A DNA stretch of 41,626 bases from Haemophilus sp. C1 (GTDB lineage Bacteria > Pseudomonadota > Gammaproteobacteria > Enterobacterales > Pasteurellaceae). The stretch lies in assembly GCF_001276515.1 (NCBI RefSeq), contig NZ_LDVZ01000017.1, forward strand, positions 1 through 41,626. The letters are read 5' to 3'. Each line of letters begins with the position of its first letter. Within the stretch, counting starts at the first letter, position 1. Positions 30,201 to 37,487 of this stretch are shown here, in pieces. The position numbers were made by a program, and so were the translations under genes. Below the pieces are notes generated by a model. That model did no database searches. It had not been told where the DNA came from and was given only the letters and a program-made list of their open reading frames with translations.

Positions 30201-30588
30201 TAAATCTTTTGTAACAGGGCAGGTAATTAACTGGGCACTTTCTAACACTATGACGCGTTTAGTGATCAATGTTGGTGTCGCTTATGGTTCTAATCTTGAA
30301 TTAGTGAAGAAATTATTGCTACAAGCCGCAAATGAGCAGACAACAGTATTAAAGGATCCTGAACCAAGAGCCTATTTCTTGAGTTTTGGTGCCAGCACCT
30401 TGGATCACGAATTGCGCGTTTATGTTGCTCAACTTGCTGAACGTACAAATACGATTGATGCACTTAATCGCCGTATTAATGAGCTCTTTGCAGAAAACAA
30501 TATTGATATTGCATTTAACCAACTTGATGTTTTTATCAAAAATAATGATACTGGCGAAGAAATGCCTTTTATTGAAGTAAAAAAATAA
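27265..30588 (+). CDS. mscK: Large mechanosensitive channel, MscK/KefA family
   Basis: A 1107-residue inner-membrane channel. A cleavable signal (about 1-27, ending TFAA) leads to a long Gln-rich periplasmic coiled-coil region (about 30-460). Many membrane helices follow (about 480-880), and the MscS core lies at about 905-1100. The conserved pore and beta-domain block LGFGMQEIFANFVSGIILL is near 922, and RPIRVGDTV follows. It protects against osmotic downshock, with gating probably affected by K+. The gene starts 16 bases after menE and ends 10 bases before aroC. Confidence 0.93.
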   Translation: MKTSRFFTALLATALIGWATVHPTFAANKSKILLPTEQELSADLADAQKMADGDVKTTLINELQTSLDLLQLIQTQQKNNEDLHDVLAHADSEIKKNNADLLAFKKQSEQSKSVDYQAQNLADLQATLSKLNVQQQETQTALSKANIQLAGQSAVSERAQTSLTENLKRTQEINQQLSDSNLTKTLRQKNQIELQLIDLKNAYNQDLLKNSDQLTLLYQSRYDLLNVRLQLLQQQIVAIQEVINQKNLAQTQNQVEQVQQQQNSAKNAYIQKELERNADLSQYLLQQTEKTNILTQDDLRMRNVFDSLTQTQHTIEEQISALQGTLVLSRIIQQQKQKLPTNLNIQGLSKQIADLRVQIFDITQKRNELYDLDAYIAKVESDEGEKFTNTEKIQLTNLLTERRKMSSDLIKSLNNQLNLAISLELTQQQITQISDQIQLKLDQQSFWVKSNSPINLDWFAELPRAFIAQVDGILKKIGLPTNYSNLPYLLMYCLGLFVVGGAIFKFKDRIKQRLSKINGEINRLKYDNQWNTPQALLLTAFLTLSGTLWFLAICQMLGFFFMKNPTEFWDWSFSMAGYWWFFTFWLSLFRPNGIFVRHFEFSQQSAVRFQSVIKRIVVAVVLLLNTSVFSNVTDYGLANDVIGQVNTIVSLLFCIIIIAPRFKNVLRSYEDEKKNHNHIIVKIVQFGLQIIPVGLVLLVALGYYYTALNLIQHLINSYIAWCVWWLIRQVIYRGITVSSRRLAHRRLEEKLRQKQAGFNDGSTSDDVVVLNEKEEGLALNEVRSQLLRFADLFIWTALIGIFYYVWSDLVTVASYLREVTLWQQTTTTEAGTVTESITLFNLLVALVIVGITYVLVRNISGILEVLIFSRVNLSQGTPYTITTLLTYIFISIGGAWAFATLGMSWSKLQWLFAALSVGLGFGMQEIFANFVSGIILLFERPIRVGDTVTINGVSGTVAKIRIRAITLIDFDRKEVIVPNKSFVTGQVINWALSNTMTRLVINVGVAYGSNLELVKKLLLQAANEQTTVLKDPEPRAYFLSFGASTLDHELRVYVAQLAERTNTIDALNRRINELFAENNIDIAFNQLDVFIKNNDTGEEMPFIEVKK

Positions 30589-30598
30589 GTGAGAAATT

Positions 30599-31672
30599 AT
30601 GGCTGGTAACACAATCGGACAACTTTTTCGTGTGACAACTTTTGGAGAGTCACATGGTATTGCATTAGGCTGTATCGTTGATGGGATACCGCCAAATCTT
30701 GAATTATCTGAGCAAGATATTCAGCCAGATTTAGATCGTCGTAAACCTGGGACATCTCGATATACCACGCCACGCCGTGAGGATGATGAAGTTCAAATTT
30801 TATCTGGTGTGTTTGAAGGAAAAACGACAGGCACAAGTATTGGGATGATCATTAAAAATGGTGATCAGCGTTCGCAAGATTATGGCGAGATTAAAGATCG
30901 TTTTCGCCCTGGTCATGCGGATTTTACCTATCAGCAAAAGTATGGCATCCGTGATTACCGTGGCGGTGGGCGTTCCTCAGCGCGTGAAACAGCGATGCGA
31001 GTTGCTGCGGGAGCGATTGCAAAAAAATATTTACGCGAACATTTTGGTATTGAAGTCCGCGGTTTTTTAAGTCAAATTGGTAGTGTAAAAATTGCTCCGC
31101 AGAAAGTGGGGCAAATTGATTGGGAAAAGGTAAACAGTAATCCATTCTTTTGTCCTGATGAAAGTGCGGTAGAAAAATTCGATGAATTGATCCGTGAACT
31201 TAAAAAAGAAGGGGATTCTATTGGCGCAAAACTTACCGTTATTGCAGAAAATGTTCCAGTCGGATTAGGTGAGCCAGTATTTGACCGTTTAGATGCGGAT
31301 CTAGCTCATGCATTAATGGGAATTAATGCAGTAAAAGGCGTCGAAATTGGCGATGGTTTTTCAGTGGTTGAACAACGTGGCTCAGAACATCGTGATGAAA
31401 TGACCCCCGATGGCTTTGAAAGCAATCATGCGGGCGGTATTTTAGGTGGAATTAGTTCTGGTCAACCAATTATCGCCACGATTGCGCTAAAACCAACTTC
31501 AAGTATTACAATTCCAGGTCGTTCAATCAATCTTAATGGTGAACCCGTAGAAGTTGTAACAAAAGGTCGACACGATCCTTGTGTGGGTATTCGTGCTGTA
31601 CCCATCGCAGAAGCCATGATGGCGATTGTTTTATTAGATCATCTATTACGTTTTAAGGCACAGTGTAAATAA
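30599..31672 (+). CDS. aroC: Chorismate synthase
   Basis: A 357-residue FMN-dependent enzyme, the last step of the shikimate pathway. Motifs: FGESHG near the N-terminus, [20 protein letters not shown], and [19 protein letters not shown] with later GGISSGQPI. It follows the mscK-type gene by 10 bases. Length is standard. Confidence 0.98.
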   Translation: MAGNTIGQLFRVTTFGESHGIALGCIVDGIPPNLELSEQDIQPDLDRRKPGTSRYTTPRREDDEVQILSGVFEGKTTGTSIGMIIKNGDQRSQDYGEIKDRFRPGHADFTYQQKYGIRDYRGGGRSSARETAMRVAAGAIAKKYLREHFGIEVRGFLSQIGSVKIAPQKVGQIDWEKVNSNPFFCPDESAVEKFDELIRELKKEGDSIGAKLTVIAENVPVGLGEPVFDRLDADLAHALMGINAVKGVEIGDGFSVVEQRGSEHRDEMTPDGFESNHAGGILGGISSGQPIIATIALKPTSSITIPGRSINLNGEPVEVVTKGRHDPCVGIRAVPIAEAMMAIVLLDHLLRFKAQCK

Positions 31673-31697
31673 TCTTAGTATAAGATGGGAGTCTGTG

Positions 31698-31825
31698 CCT
31701 AGGGTAGGTATACCCTAGGTTAGTTTGATGTTACCCCTTTGGGGGAGGTGTAAAGTTCCCCAAAGGGGAACTATTTTTCTAACCGTGGGTATACTTACCC
31801 ACTGCAAGAGCTAGGATATACTTAC
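31698..31825. repeat. Cluster of palindromes between aroC and mepA
   Basis: Four successive structures: CCTAGGGTA/TACCCTAGG (31698-31719); CCCCTTTGGGG/CCCCAAAGGGG (31734-31744, 31758-31768), whose right half is also a small palindrome; GTGGGTA/TACCCAC (31785-31802); and an imperfect copy of the last, GGATATACTTACCTA (about 31814-31828). The last two units repeat with a common GGNTATACTTACC core. No gene is visible here. The purpose is unknown; the first two hairpins could end aroC transcripts. Confidence 0.7.
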
Positions 31826-31843
31826 CTACGGCAAAACTTTAGA

Positions 31844-32704
31844 ATGAATAAAATTTTATTAAAAACAACCATAATTTTTACCGCACTTTTCTCTCTGAAT
31901 GTAGTTGCGTCTCCTCTAGATTGGCAAAAAGTGAAACGCCCTATTCCAAGTGACGATGGCAAAGCAAAACCTATTGGTAGTTATACCAATGGGTGTATTA
32001 TTGGGGCGCAAGCACTACCGCTGAAAGGGGAAGGTTATCAAGTGATTCGTATGAATCGCAATCGCTATTATGGCCACCCAAATATGATTCAGTATCTTGA
32101 ACGTTTGGGGCAACGTGCTAAAGCTGCAGGATTACCAACTATGTTAGTGGGTGATATTGCAATGCCGGGTGGTGGACGGTTTTTAACGGGTCATGCTAGC
32201 CATCAGATGGGATTAGATGCGGATATTTGGCTAAGAATGGGCGAAATGTCGGACGCCGATGCACTGAATTCTGATGGTAAAGGTTTGTTAGTTGTGGATA
32301 GAAAGGCACAACGAGTAGATGAGCGCGTGTGGAATAGCAATCATGCGATGTTAATCAAATTAGCTGCGCAAGATCCAAGTGTGACACGTATTTTTGTTAA
32401 TCCTGCGATTAAGGTAAAATTATGTCAAACCGCTGGCAATGATCGCGGTTGGCTACACAAAGTTCGCCCTTGGTATGGACACGACTCTCACTTTCATGTT
32501 CGTTTAACTTGCCCAGCAGATGCGCCTTATTGTGAAAATCAAGCACCCGTTCCTGCTGGTGATGGTTGTGGAGACGAATTATATTCTTGGTTTGAACCGC
32601 CAAAACCAAGCACTTCAGTGAGTAAACCTAAAGTTACACCACCAGAGCCGTTTTTGTGCCAACAAATTTTGAACTCACCGAATCGGAGTGAATGGTTAGA
32701 ATAG
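31844..32704 (+). CDS. mepA: Penicillin-insensitive murein endopeptidase
   Basis: A 286-residue periplasmic D,D-/L,D-endopeptidase of peptidoglycan. An N-terminal signal peptide ends near ALFSLNVVAS. The zinc site is GHASHQMGLDAD near 115-126 and WYGHDSHFHVRL near 211, with several conserved cysteines. It cleaves cross-links between peptide stems. Uptake sequence in the signal region. No ribosome-binding site stands out. Confidence 0.95.
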   Translation: MNKILLKTTIIFTALFSLNVVASPLDWQKVKRPIPSDDGKAKPIGSYTNGCIIGAQALPLKGEGYQVIRMNRNRYYGHPNMIQYLERLGQRAKAAGLPTMLVGDIAMPGGGRFLTGHASHQMGLDADIWLRMGEMSDADALNSDGKGLLVVDRKAQRVDERVWNSNHAMLIKLAAQDPSVTRIFVNPAIKVKLCQTAGNDRGWLHKVRPWYGHDSHFHVRLTCPADAPYCENQAPVPAGDGCGDELYSWFEPPKPSTSVSKPKVTPPEPFLCQQILNSPNRSEWLE

Positions 32705-32721
32705 CATTAAGGTAAATCAAT

Positions 32722-33489
32722 ATGGATATCGGAATTGATCTTTTAGTAATCTTATTTTGCGTTAGTTTTGTTGCATCATTTATCGATGCGATTGCTGGTG
32801 GTGGTGGATTAATCACTATTCCAGCGTTGCTCATGACAGGTATGCCACCTGCAATGGCGTTAGGCACCAACAAATTGCAAGCTATGGGAGGTGCATTATC
32901 CGCAAGCCTTTATTTCTTGCGAAAAAGAGCGGTCAATTTACGCGATATTTGGTTTATTTTGATTTGGGTTTTCTTAGGTTCTGCCTTAGGTACATTATTA
33001 ATTCAATCAATTGACGTGGCGATTTTCAAAAAAATTCTGCCTTTTTTGATTTTAGCTATTGGTTTGTATTTTTTATTTACCCCTAAATTAGGCGATGAAG
33101 ATCGGAAACAACGATTAAGTTATCTGTTATTTGGTCTTTTAGTTAGCCCATTTTTAGGTTTTTATGATGGCTTCTTTGGGCCTGGGACTGGTTCAATCAT
33201 GAGTTTAGCCTGTGTTACTTTGCTAGGATTTAATCTCCCGAAAGCGACAGCACATGCAAAAGTGATGAATTTTACTTCGAATCTTGCTTCTTTTACGTTT
33301 TTCTTATTGGGCGGACAAATTCTTTGGAAAGTGGGTTTCGTGATGATGGCAGGAAGCATTTTAGGTGCGAATTTAGGTGCCAAAATGGTAATGACGAAAG
33401 GTAAAACCTTGATTCGACCAATGGTTGTTATCATGTCTTTTATGATGACGACTAAAATGGTTTACGATCAGGGTTGGTTTCATTTTTAA
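32722..33489 (+). CDS. TSUP (TauE/SafE) family membrane permease
   Basis: A 255-residue inner-membrane protein with about seven to eight helices and the two family repeats, FIDAIAGGGGLITIPAL near 22 and FLGFYDGFFGPGTGSI near 137. Members export or import sulfur-containing or small organic anions. The substrate cannot be read from sequence. It follows mepA by 17 bases and probably shares its transcript. Confidence 0.9.
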   Translation: MDIGIDLLVILFCVSFVASFIDAIAGGGGLITIPALLMTGMPPAMALGTNKLQAMGGALSASLYFLRKRAVNLRDIWFILIWVFLGSALGTLLIQSIDVAIFKKILPFLILAIGLYFLFTPKLGDEDRKQRLSYLLFGLLVSPFLGFYDGFFGPGTGSIMSLACVTLLGFNLPKATAHAKVMNFTSNLASFTFFLLGGQILWKVGFVMMAGSILGANLGAKMVMTKGKTLIRPMVVIMSFMMTTKMVYDQGWFHF

Positions 33490-33535
33490 TTCGGAAAGCG
33501 CGCAAAAGTGCGGTTAAAATTAATTACATTTTATT

Positions 33536-34492
33536 ATGTCGGATAATCAACAAAATTTACGTTTGACGGCGAGAGTGGGCTATGAAGCGCACTTTTCATG
33601 GTCGTATTTAAAGCCTCAATATTGGGGAATTTGGCTCGGTATTTTCTTTTTATTGTTGTTAGCATTTGTGCCTTTTCGTCTGCGCGATAAATTGGCGGGA
33701 AAATTAGGTATTTGGATTGGGCATAAAGCAAAAAAACAGCGTACGCGCGCACAAACTAACTTGCAATATTGTTTCCCTCATTGGACTGAACAACAACGTG
33801 AGCAAGTGATTGATAAAATGTTTGCGGTTGTTGCACAAGTTATGTTTGGTATTGGTGAGATTGCCATCCGTTCAAAGAAACATTTGCAAAAACGCAGTGA
33901 ATTTATCGGTCTTGAACATATCGAACAGGCAAAAGCTGAAGGCAAGAATATTATTCTTATGGTGCCACATGGCTGGGCGATTGATGCCTCGGGCATTATT
34001 TTGCACACTCAAGGCATGCCAATGACTTCTATGTATAATCCACACCGTAATCCATTGGTGGATTGGCTTTGGACGATTACACGCCAACGCTTCGGCGGAA
34101 AAATGCATGCTCGCCAAAATGGTATTAAACCTTTTTTAAATCATGTTCGTAAAGGCGAAATGGGTTATTACTTACCAGATGAAGATTTTGGTGTGGAGCA
34201 AAGCGTATTTGTTGATTTCTTTGGAACTTATAAAGCGACATTGCCGGGATTAAATAAAATGGCAAAACTTTCTAAAGCCGTTGTTATTCCAATGTTTCCT
34301 CGTTATAACGCTGAAACTGGCAAATATGAAATGGAAATTCATCCAGCAATGAATTTAAGTGATGATCCTGAACAATCAGCCCGAGCAATGAACGAAGAAA
34401 TAGAATCTTTTGTTACGCCAACGCCAGAGCAATATGTTTGGATTTTGCAACTATTGCGTACAAGGAAGGACAGCGAAGATCTTTATGATTAA
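33536..34492 (+). CDS. lpxM: Lipid A late acyltransferase (LpxM/MsbB)
   Basis: A 318-residue inner-membrane acyltransferase with one N-terminal helix (about 30-48). The HX4D catalytic pair is in HGWAID (His145, Asp150). NPHRNP, DEDFG and the conserved VIPMFPRY follow. It adds the last secondary acyl chain to lipid A, which determines endotoxicity. It belongs to the LpxL/LpxM family; assignment to LpxM rather than LpxL (HtrB) rests on overall resemblance to the Haemophilus MsbB. Confidence 0.88.
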   Translation: MSDNQQNLRLTARVGYEAHFSWSYLKPQYWGIWLGIFFLLLLAFVPFRLRDKLAGKLGIWIGHKAKKQRTRAQTNLQYCFPHWTEQQREQVIDKMFAVVAQVMFGIGEIAIRSKKHLQKRSEFIGLEHIEQAKAEGKNIILMVPHGWAIDASGIILHTQGMPMTSMYNPHRNPLVDWLWTITRQRFGGKMHARQNGIKPFLNHVRKGEMGYYLPDEDFGVEQSVFVDFFGTYKATLPGLNKMAKLSKAVVIPMFPRYNAETGKYEMEIHPAMNLSDDPEQSARAMNEEIESFVTPTPEQYVWILQLLRTRKDSEDLYD

Positions 34493-34549
34493 GAATAGGG
34501 TTTAAAAGCCATACTCTCAAAAACGGATATTCAACAAGGTAAATAAAAA

Positions 34550-35593
34550 ATGGAAGAAAAAATTCGGCTGACGCAATACAGCCATGGTGCAGGTTGAGGT
34601 TGTAAAATTTCGCCTAAGGTGTTAGGGACAATTTTACATTCAGAACTGGAAAAATTTTATGATCCAAATTTGCTCGTCGGTAATGAAACTGCTGACGATG
34701 CAGCGGTGTATGATCTTGGTAATGGAACTGCAATTATCAGTACTACAGACTTTTTCATGCCGATTGTGGATGATCCTTTTGATTTCGGACGAATTGCCGC
34801 GACCAATGCCATTAGCGATATTTTTGCTATGGGCGGTAAGCCGATTATGGGCATCGCCATTTTAGGTTTTCCAACTAATGTATTACCTGCAGAAGTTGCA
34901 CAGAAAATTGTTGATGGTGGTCGCTTTGCTTGCCATCAAGCGGGTATTGCTTTGGCGGGGGGGCATTCCATTGATTCGCCTGAACCTATTTTTGGTTTAG
35001 CCGTGACAGGCGTGATTGACACTAAAAAAGTGAAACGTAATGCGTCTGCAAAATCAGGTTGTAGGCTTTATATGACAAAACCGCTTGGTATTGGTATTTT
35101 GACGACGGCGGAGAAAAAAGGAAAACTAAAACCAGAACATCAAGGTTTAGCTACTGCCGCCATGTGCCAAATGAATTCCATTGGCAGCCAATTTTCCCAA
35201 GTGGATGGCGTCACCGCAATGACGGATGTCACAGGATTTGGTTTACTAGGTCATTTAATTGAAATCTGTGAAGGTTCAAATCTAAGTGCGGTAGTTTTTG
35301 CGGACAAAATTAAAACCTTGGACGGTGTCAAAGATTATATTGCTCAAGGTTGCGTACCCGGTGGAACAGGGCGTAATTTTGAAAGTTATGGGCATAAAGT
35401 GGGTGTATTAACGGAAGAACAAAAAGCGATTTTGTGTGATCCTCAAACATCAGGCGGCTTATTAGTGGCAGTTGAGCCTAATAGCGTTCAAACCGTGATT
35501 GACATAGCCAAAGATGCGAGCATTGATTTATATGAAGTGGGTGAATTAAACCCTAAAAAAGTAGAAAAAACGGTTTTAATTGATATTTATTAG
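34550..35593 (+). CDS. selD: Selenophosphate synthetase, selenocysteine-containing
   Basis: A 347-residue enzyme making monoselenophosphate from selenide and ATP, the selenium donor for selenocysteine and 2-selenouridine in tRNA. The reading frame starts at 34550 with [15 protein letters not shown], then TGA at codon 16 (34595-34597), then GCKISPK. E. coli SelD has the catalytic Cys17 in HGAGCGCKISP, so the TGA is the catalytic position and is read as selenocysteine. A gene caller that treats TGA as stop begins at the GTG at 34619 and loses 23 residues. AAGGT lies upstream of the ATG. Later parts ([28 protein letters not shown]) match the family throughout. Confidence 0.97.
34601..34638 (+). 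promoter_or_regulatory. Bacterial SECIS-like hairpin after the selD UGA
   Basis: Immediately downstream of the TGA, TGTAAAATT (34601-34609) pairs with AATTTTACA (34630-34638), and an upper stem CCTAA/TTAGG (34613-34617, 34622-34626) carries the apical loop GGTG. A few unpaired bases lie between the two stems. The position (4 bases after UGA), the small G/U-containing loop and the internal bulge match the SelB-binding SECIS form of bacteria. Confidence 0.85.
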
Positions 35594-35621
35594 GGATTAT
35601 GTAAGTTTTAAAAGCCCAATG

Positions 35622-35651
35622 AAAAGGCTAACTTTTAAAAGTTAGCCTTTT
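35622..35651. terminator. Bidirectional terminator between selD and hifE
   Basis: Perfect 30-base palindrome: AAAAGGCTAACTTTT (35622-35636) and its complement (35637-35651), giving a strong hairpin with A and T flanks. It can end selD from one side and the pilus operon from the other. Confidence 0.9.
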
Positions 35652-35700
35652 GTTTTCTTATTTTGGGGTGATATTCTACGTTATTCTTATTTTAGTGAGT

Positions 35701-36897
35701 TTATTGATAATATAGTGTAAAAGTCGTTGCGGCTTTTACTTCACCGCCTGCAACGGGAACACTCTGATTATTAACATAATATACGTCGAAATTGTTTCTA
35801 GAATAACCGCTTCCTGTGGCATCAGCCATTTGAAATTTCTCACCAAATTTAATTGGAGTGTTATTATCGTGGCGTTTTAAGCGTAAGGAAACCCCTTTCG
35901 CTTTTCCAGTACCTGTTTGAATGTTTAATAAATTATTATTACCATCGTTAGTTGTACTATTTAATCCTGTGAAAGTAACAAATACTTTTGGGGGCTTAAG
36001 CTGACTTCCTTCTTTATTATTTTCTCCAGTACAATTTACATCTAGGGAAAAATTCCCGCCCCGCGCTTCTAAACTACCAGTACTCCCGCTTGCGGTGGGG
36101 TCAATATCTCTCTTATAAATACCATCTAACTCGATATTTTGATCTGAACTACCATCTATTAAGCAAGATTTAATAGGATTTGAAATTACAAGCCCATTTG
36201 TTGAGAGATTGATATATGAACCATGTTCATCTTTCAATTGATACCTTCTACGAGGAGGTTTCTTATGTATTACGATATCAGATGTTGTTTCTATTTTAAA
36301 AATAGGCTTATTTATTGCTGGAATCTTGAAACTCTGACCAATAGCAGGTTTGTTTAATAGTATATAACGCGCTCTGACGACGGCTCCAAATGAACCAGTA
36401 CTGTCGCTAAATTGAATTTTATATTTACCAAAAACTGTCTCTTGACTAGTTACTGGAATAGTAGAAAGAGTCCATCCATTACCTCTCATTCTGACATCAA
36501 AGATCAAGCCTAGGTCAGCTAGGTCAGGATTATTATCAAATTTGTATATTGTATAACCATCATGATTTGTTCCAGTTGATATGAGACCAGCTTGCATAAC
36601 TAATTTCATCTTAATCTCAAAGGGATCTAAACCACTACCATTAGTTAAATTGCTTAAATTAAAACAAGCTGTATTTGATTCATCTGTGGAAAACCAATCT
36701 GAGATGAATACCCCTTGATCTTGTGAGAAATATTGAGTTTTTAATTCCAAGTTTGTATCTCTATTTCCTACAACCTCGTAGTATATTGGATTCGTTACTT
36801 TATCTGATGATTTTATCGGAGCGCAATTAGCAAATGTTTCCCGCATCCCTAGCATCAGTAAAACAGTTATGGCTATTCTATAAACGGATTTATTCAT
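35701..36897 (-). CDS. hifE: HifE-like pilus tip adhesin
   Basis: A 398-residue secreted protein, last gene of the pilus operon. A signal peptide (about 1-23, ending in TFA) precedes an N-terminal domain (about 25-205) and a C-terminal pilin-type domain (about 210-398) with a Cys pair (KSCLIDG, VNCTG). The C-terminus TTFTLYYQ is a pilin-type beta strand that binds the chaperone and usher. This two-domain layout suits a receptor-binding tip subunit. In classical Hif pili, HifE is the adhesin for erythrocytes and mucosal cells. The host receptor of this variant cannot be read from sequence. Confidence 0.83.
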   Translation of the reverse strand: MNKSVYRIAITVLLMLGMRETFANCAPIKSSDKVTNPIYYEVVGNRDTNLELKTQYFSQDQGVFISDWFSTDESNTACFNLSNLTNGSGLDPFEIKMKLVMQAGLISTGTNHDGYTIYKFDNNPDLADLGLIFDVRMRGNGWTLSTIPVTSQETVFGKYKIQFSDSTGSFGAVVRARYILLNKPAIGQSFKIPAINKPIFKIETTSDIVIHKKPPRRRYQLKDEHGSYINLSTNGLVISNPIKSCLIDGSSDQNIELDGIYKRDIDPTASGSTGSLEARGGNFSLDVNCTGENNKEGSQLKPPKVFVTFTGLNSTTNDGNNNLLNIQTGTGKAKGVSLRLKRHDNNTPIKFGEKFQMADATGSGYSRNNFDVYYVNNQSVPVAGGEVKAATTFTLYYQ

Positions 36898-36921
36898 TCT
36901 TATTTCCTTATTTATTTAATC

Positions 36922-37476
36922 TTAAGGGTAACTAATTTCAAATTCTGCTCGAGCAGTGACCTCGCCAGCAGTAGCGCTCCCTGTTGCGTAATATTGGGCA
37001 TAATAATCAAATTGGGGCTGAATGATTTTTCCCCCAAGCTGAATACCTGTATTTGCAGTTTTTGCAGAATCGGCAGTTGTACCATCAAGTGGCATAATTT
37101 GATTACTGGTTGCATTAATTAATTGAATCGAGACATGTTGTGCCCCTGTTGTAGTAAGATTATTTAATAATCCATTTGTGGCATTTGCATTCTTAAACTT
37201 AATCTTTGCTCTGCCATTATCTTCAGCATTACATTCTTTAAGTTTGATAGTAAATTTAGTTTTACCTGCAGTTTGCCCTGCAACAGCTAAACGGTTAGTC
37301 GCCACAGTGGGAAGTACCACTAATTGATCGTCGCTACCAATTTCTACTTTACAGGTGCCATCATCTTTTACCAATCCTGTAAAAGAAATCGTTCCTGTAG
37401 AAGAAGCATGACTGCAAGTAGTACTTGCCAGTAACAGGGTAAACAGCACTAAATAAGAGCTGATTCTTTGTTTCAT
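36922..37476 (-). CDS. hifD: HifD-like minor pilin subunit
   Basis: A 184-residue fimbrial subunit with a signal peptide (ending near TCSHA), a pilin fold with a Cys pair (DGTCKVE and LKECNAED) and a C-terminal strand AEFEISYP. It is homologous to the HifA-like pilin in this cluster. It probably sits near the tip between HifA and HifE. The start at 37476 (MKQRISS) is chosen because AAGGA precedes it and the signal sequence then begins correctly; the frame open from 37509 overlaps hifC. Confidence 0.87.
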   Translation of the reverse strand: MKQRISSYLVLFTLLLASTTCSHASSTGTISFTGLVKDDGTCKVEIGSDDQLVVLPTVATNRLAVAGQTAGKTKFTIKLKECNAEDNGRAKIKFKNANATNGLLNNLTTTGAQHVSIQLINATSNQIMPLDGTTADSAKTANTGIQLGGKIIQPQFDYYAQYYATGSATAGEVTARAEFEISYP

Positions 37477-37487
37477 GATAAATTCCT

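Noticed and set aside
34619..35593. selD as a truncated gene starting at GTG 34619
   Set aside because: Conserved SelD sequence continues upstream through the TGA to an ATG with a ribosome-binding site; the TGA is a selenocysteine codon, not a stop.
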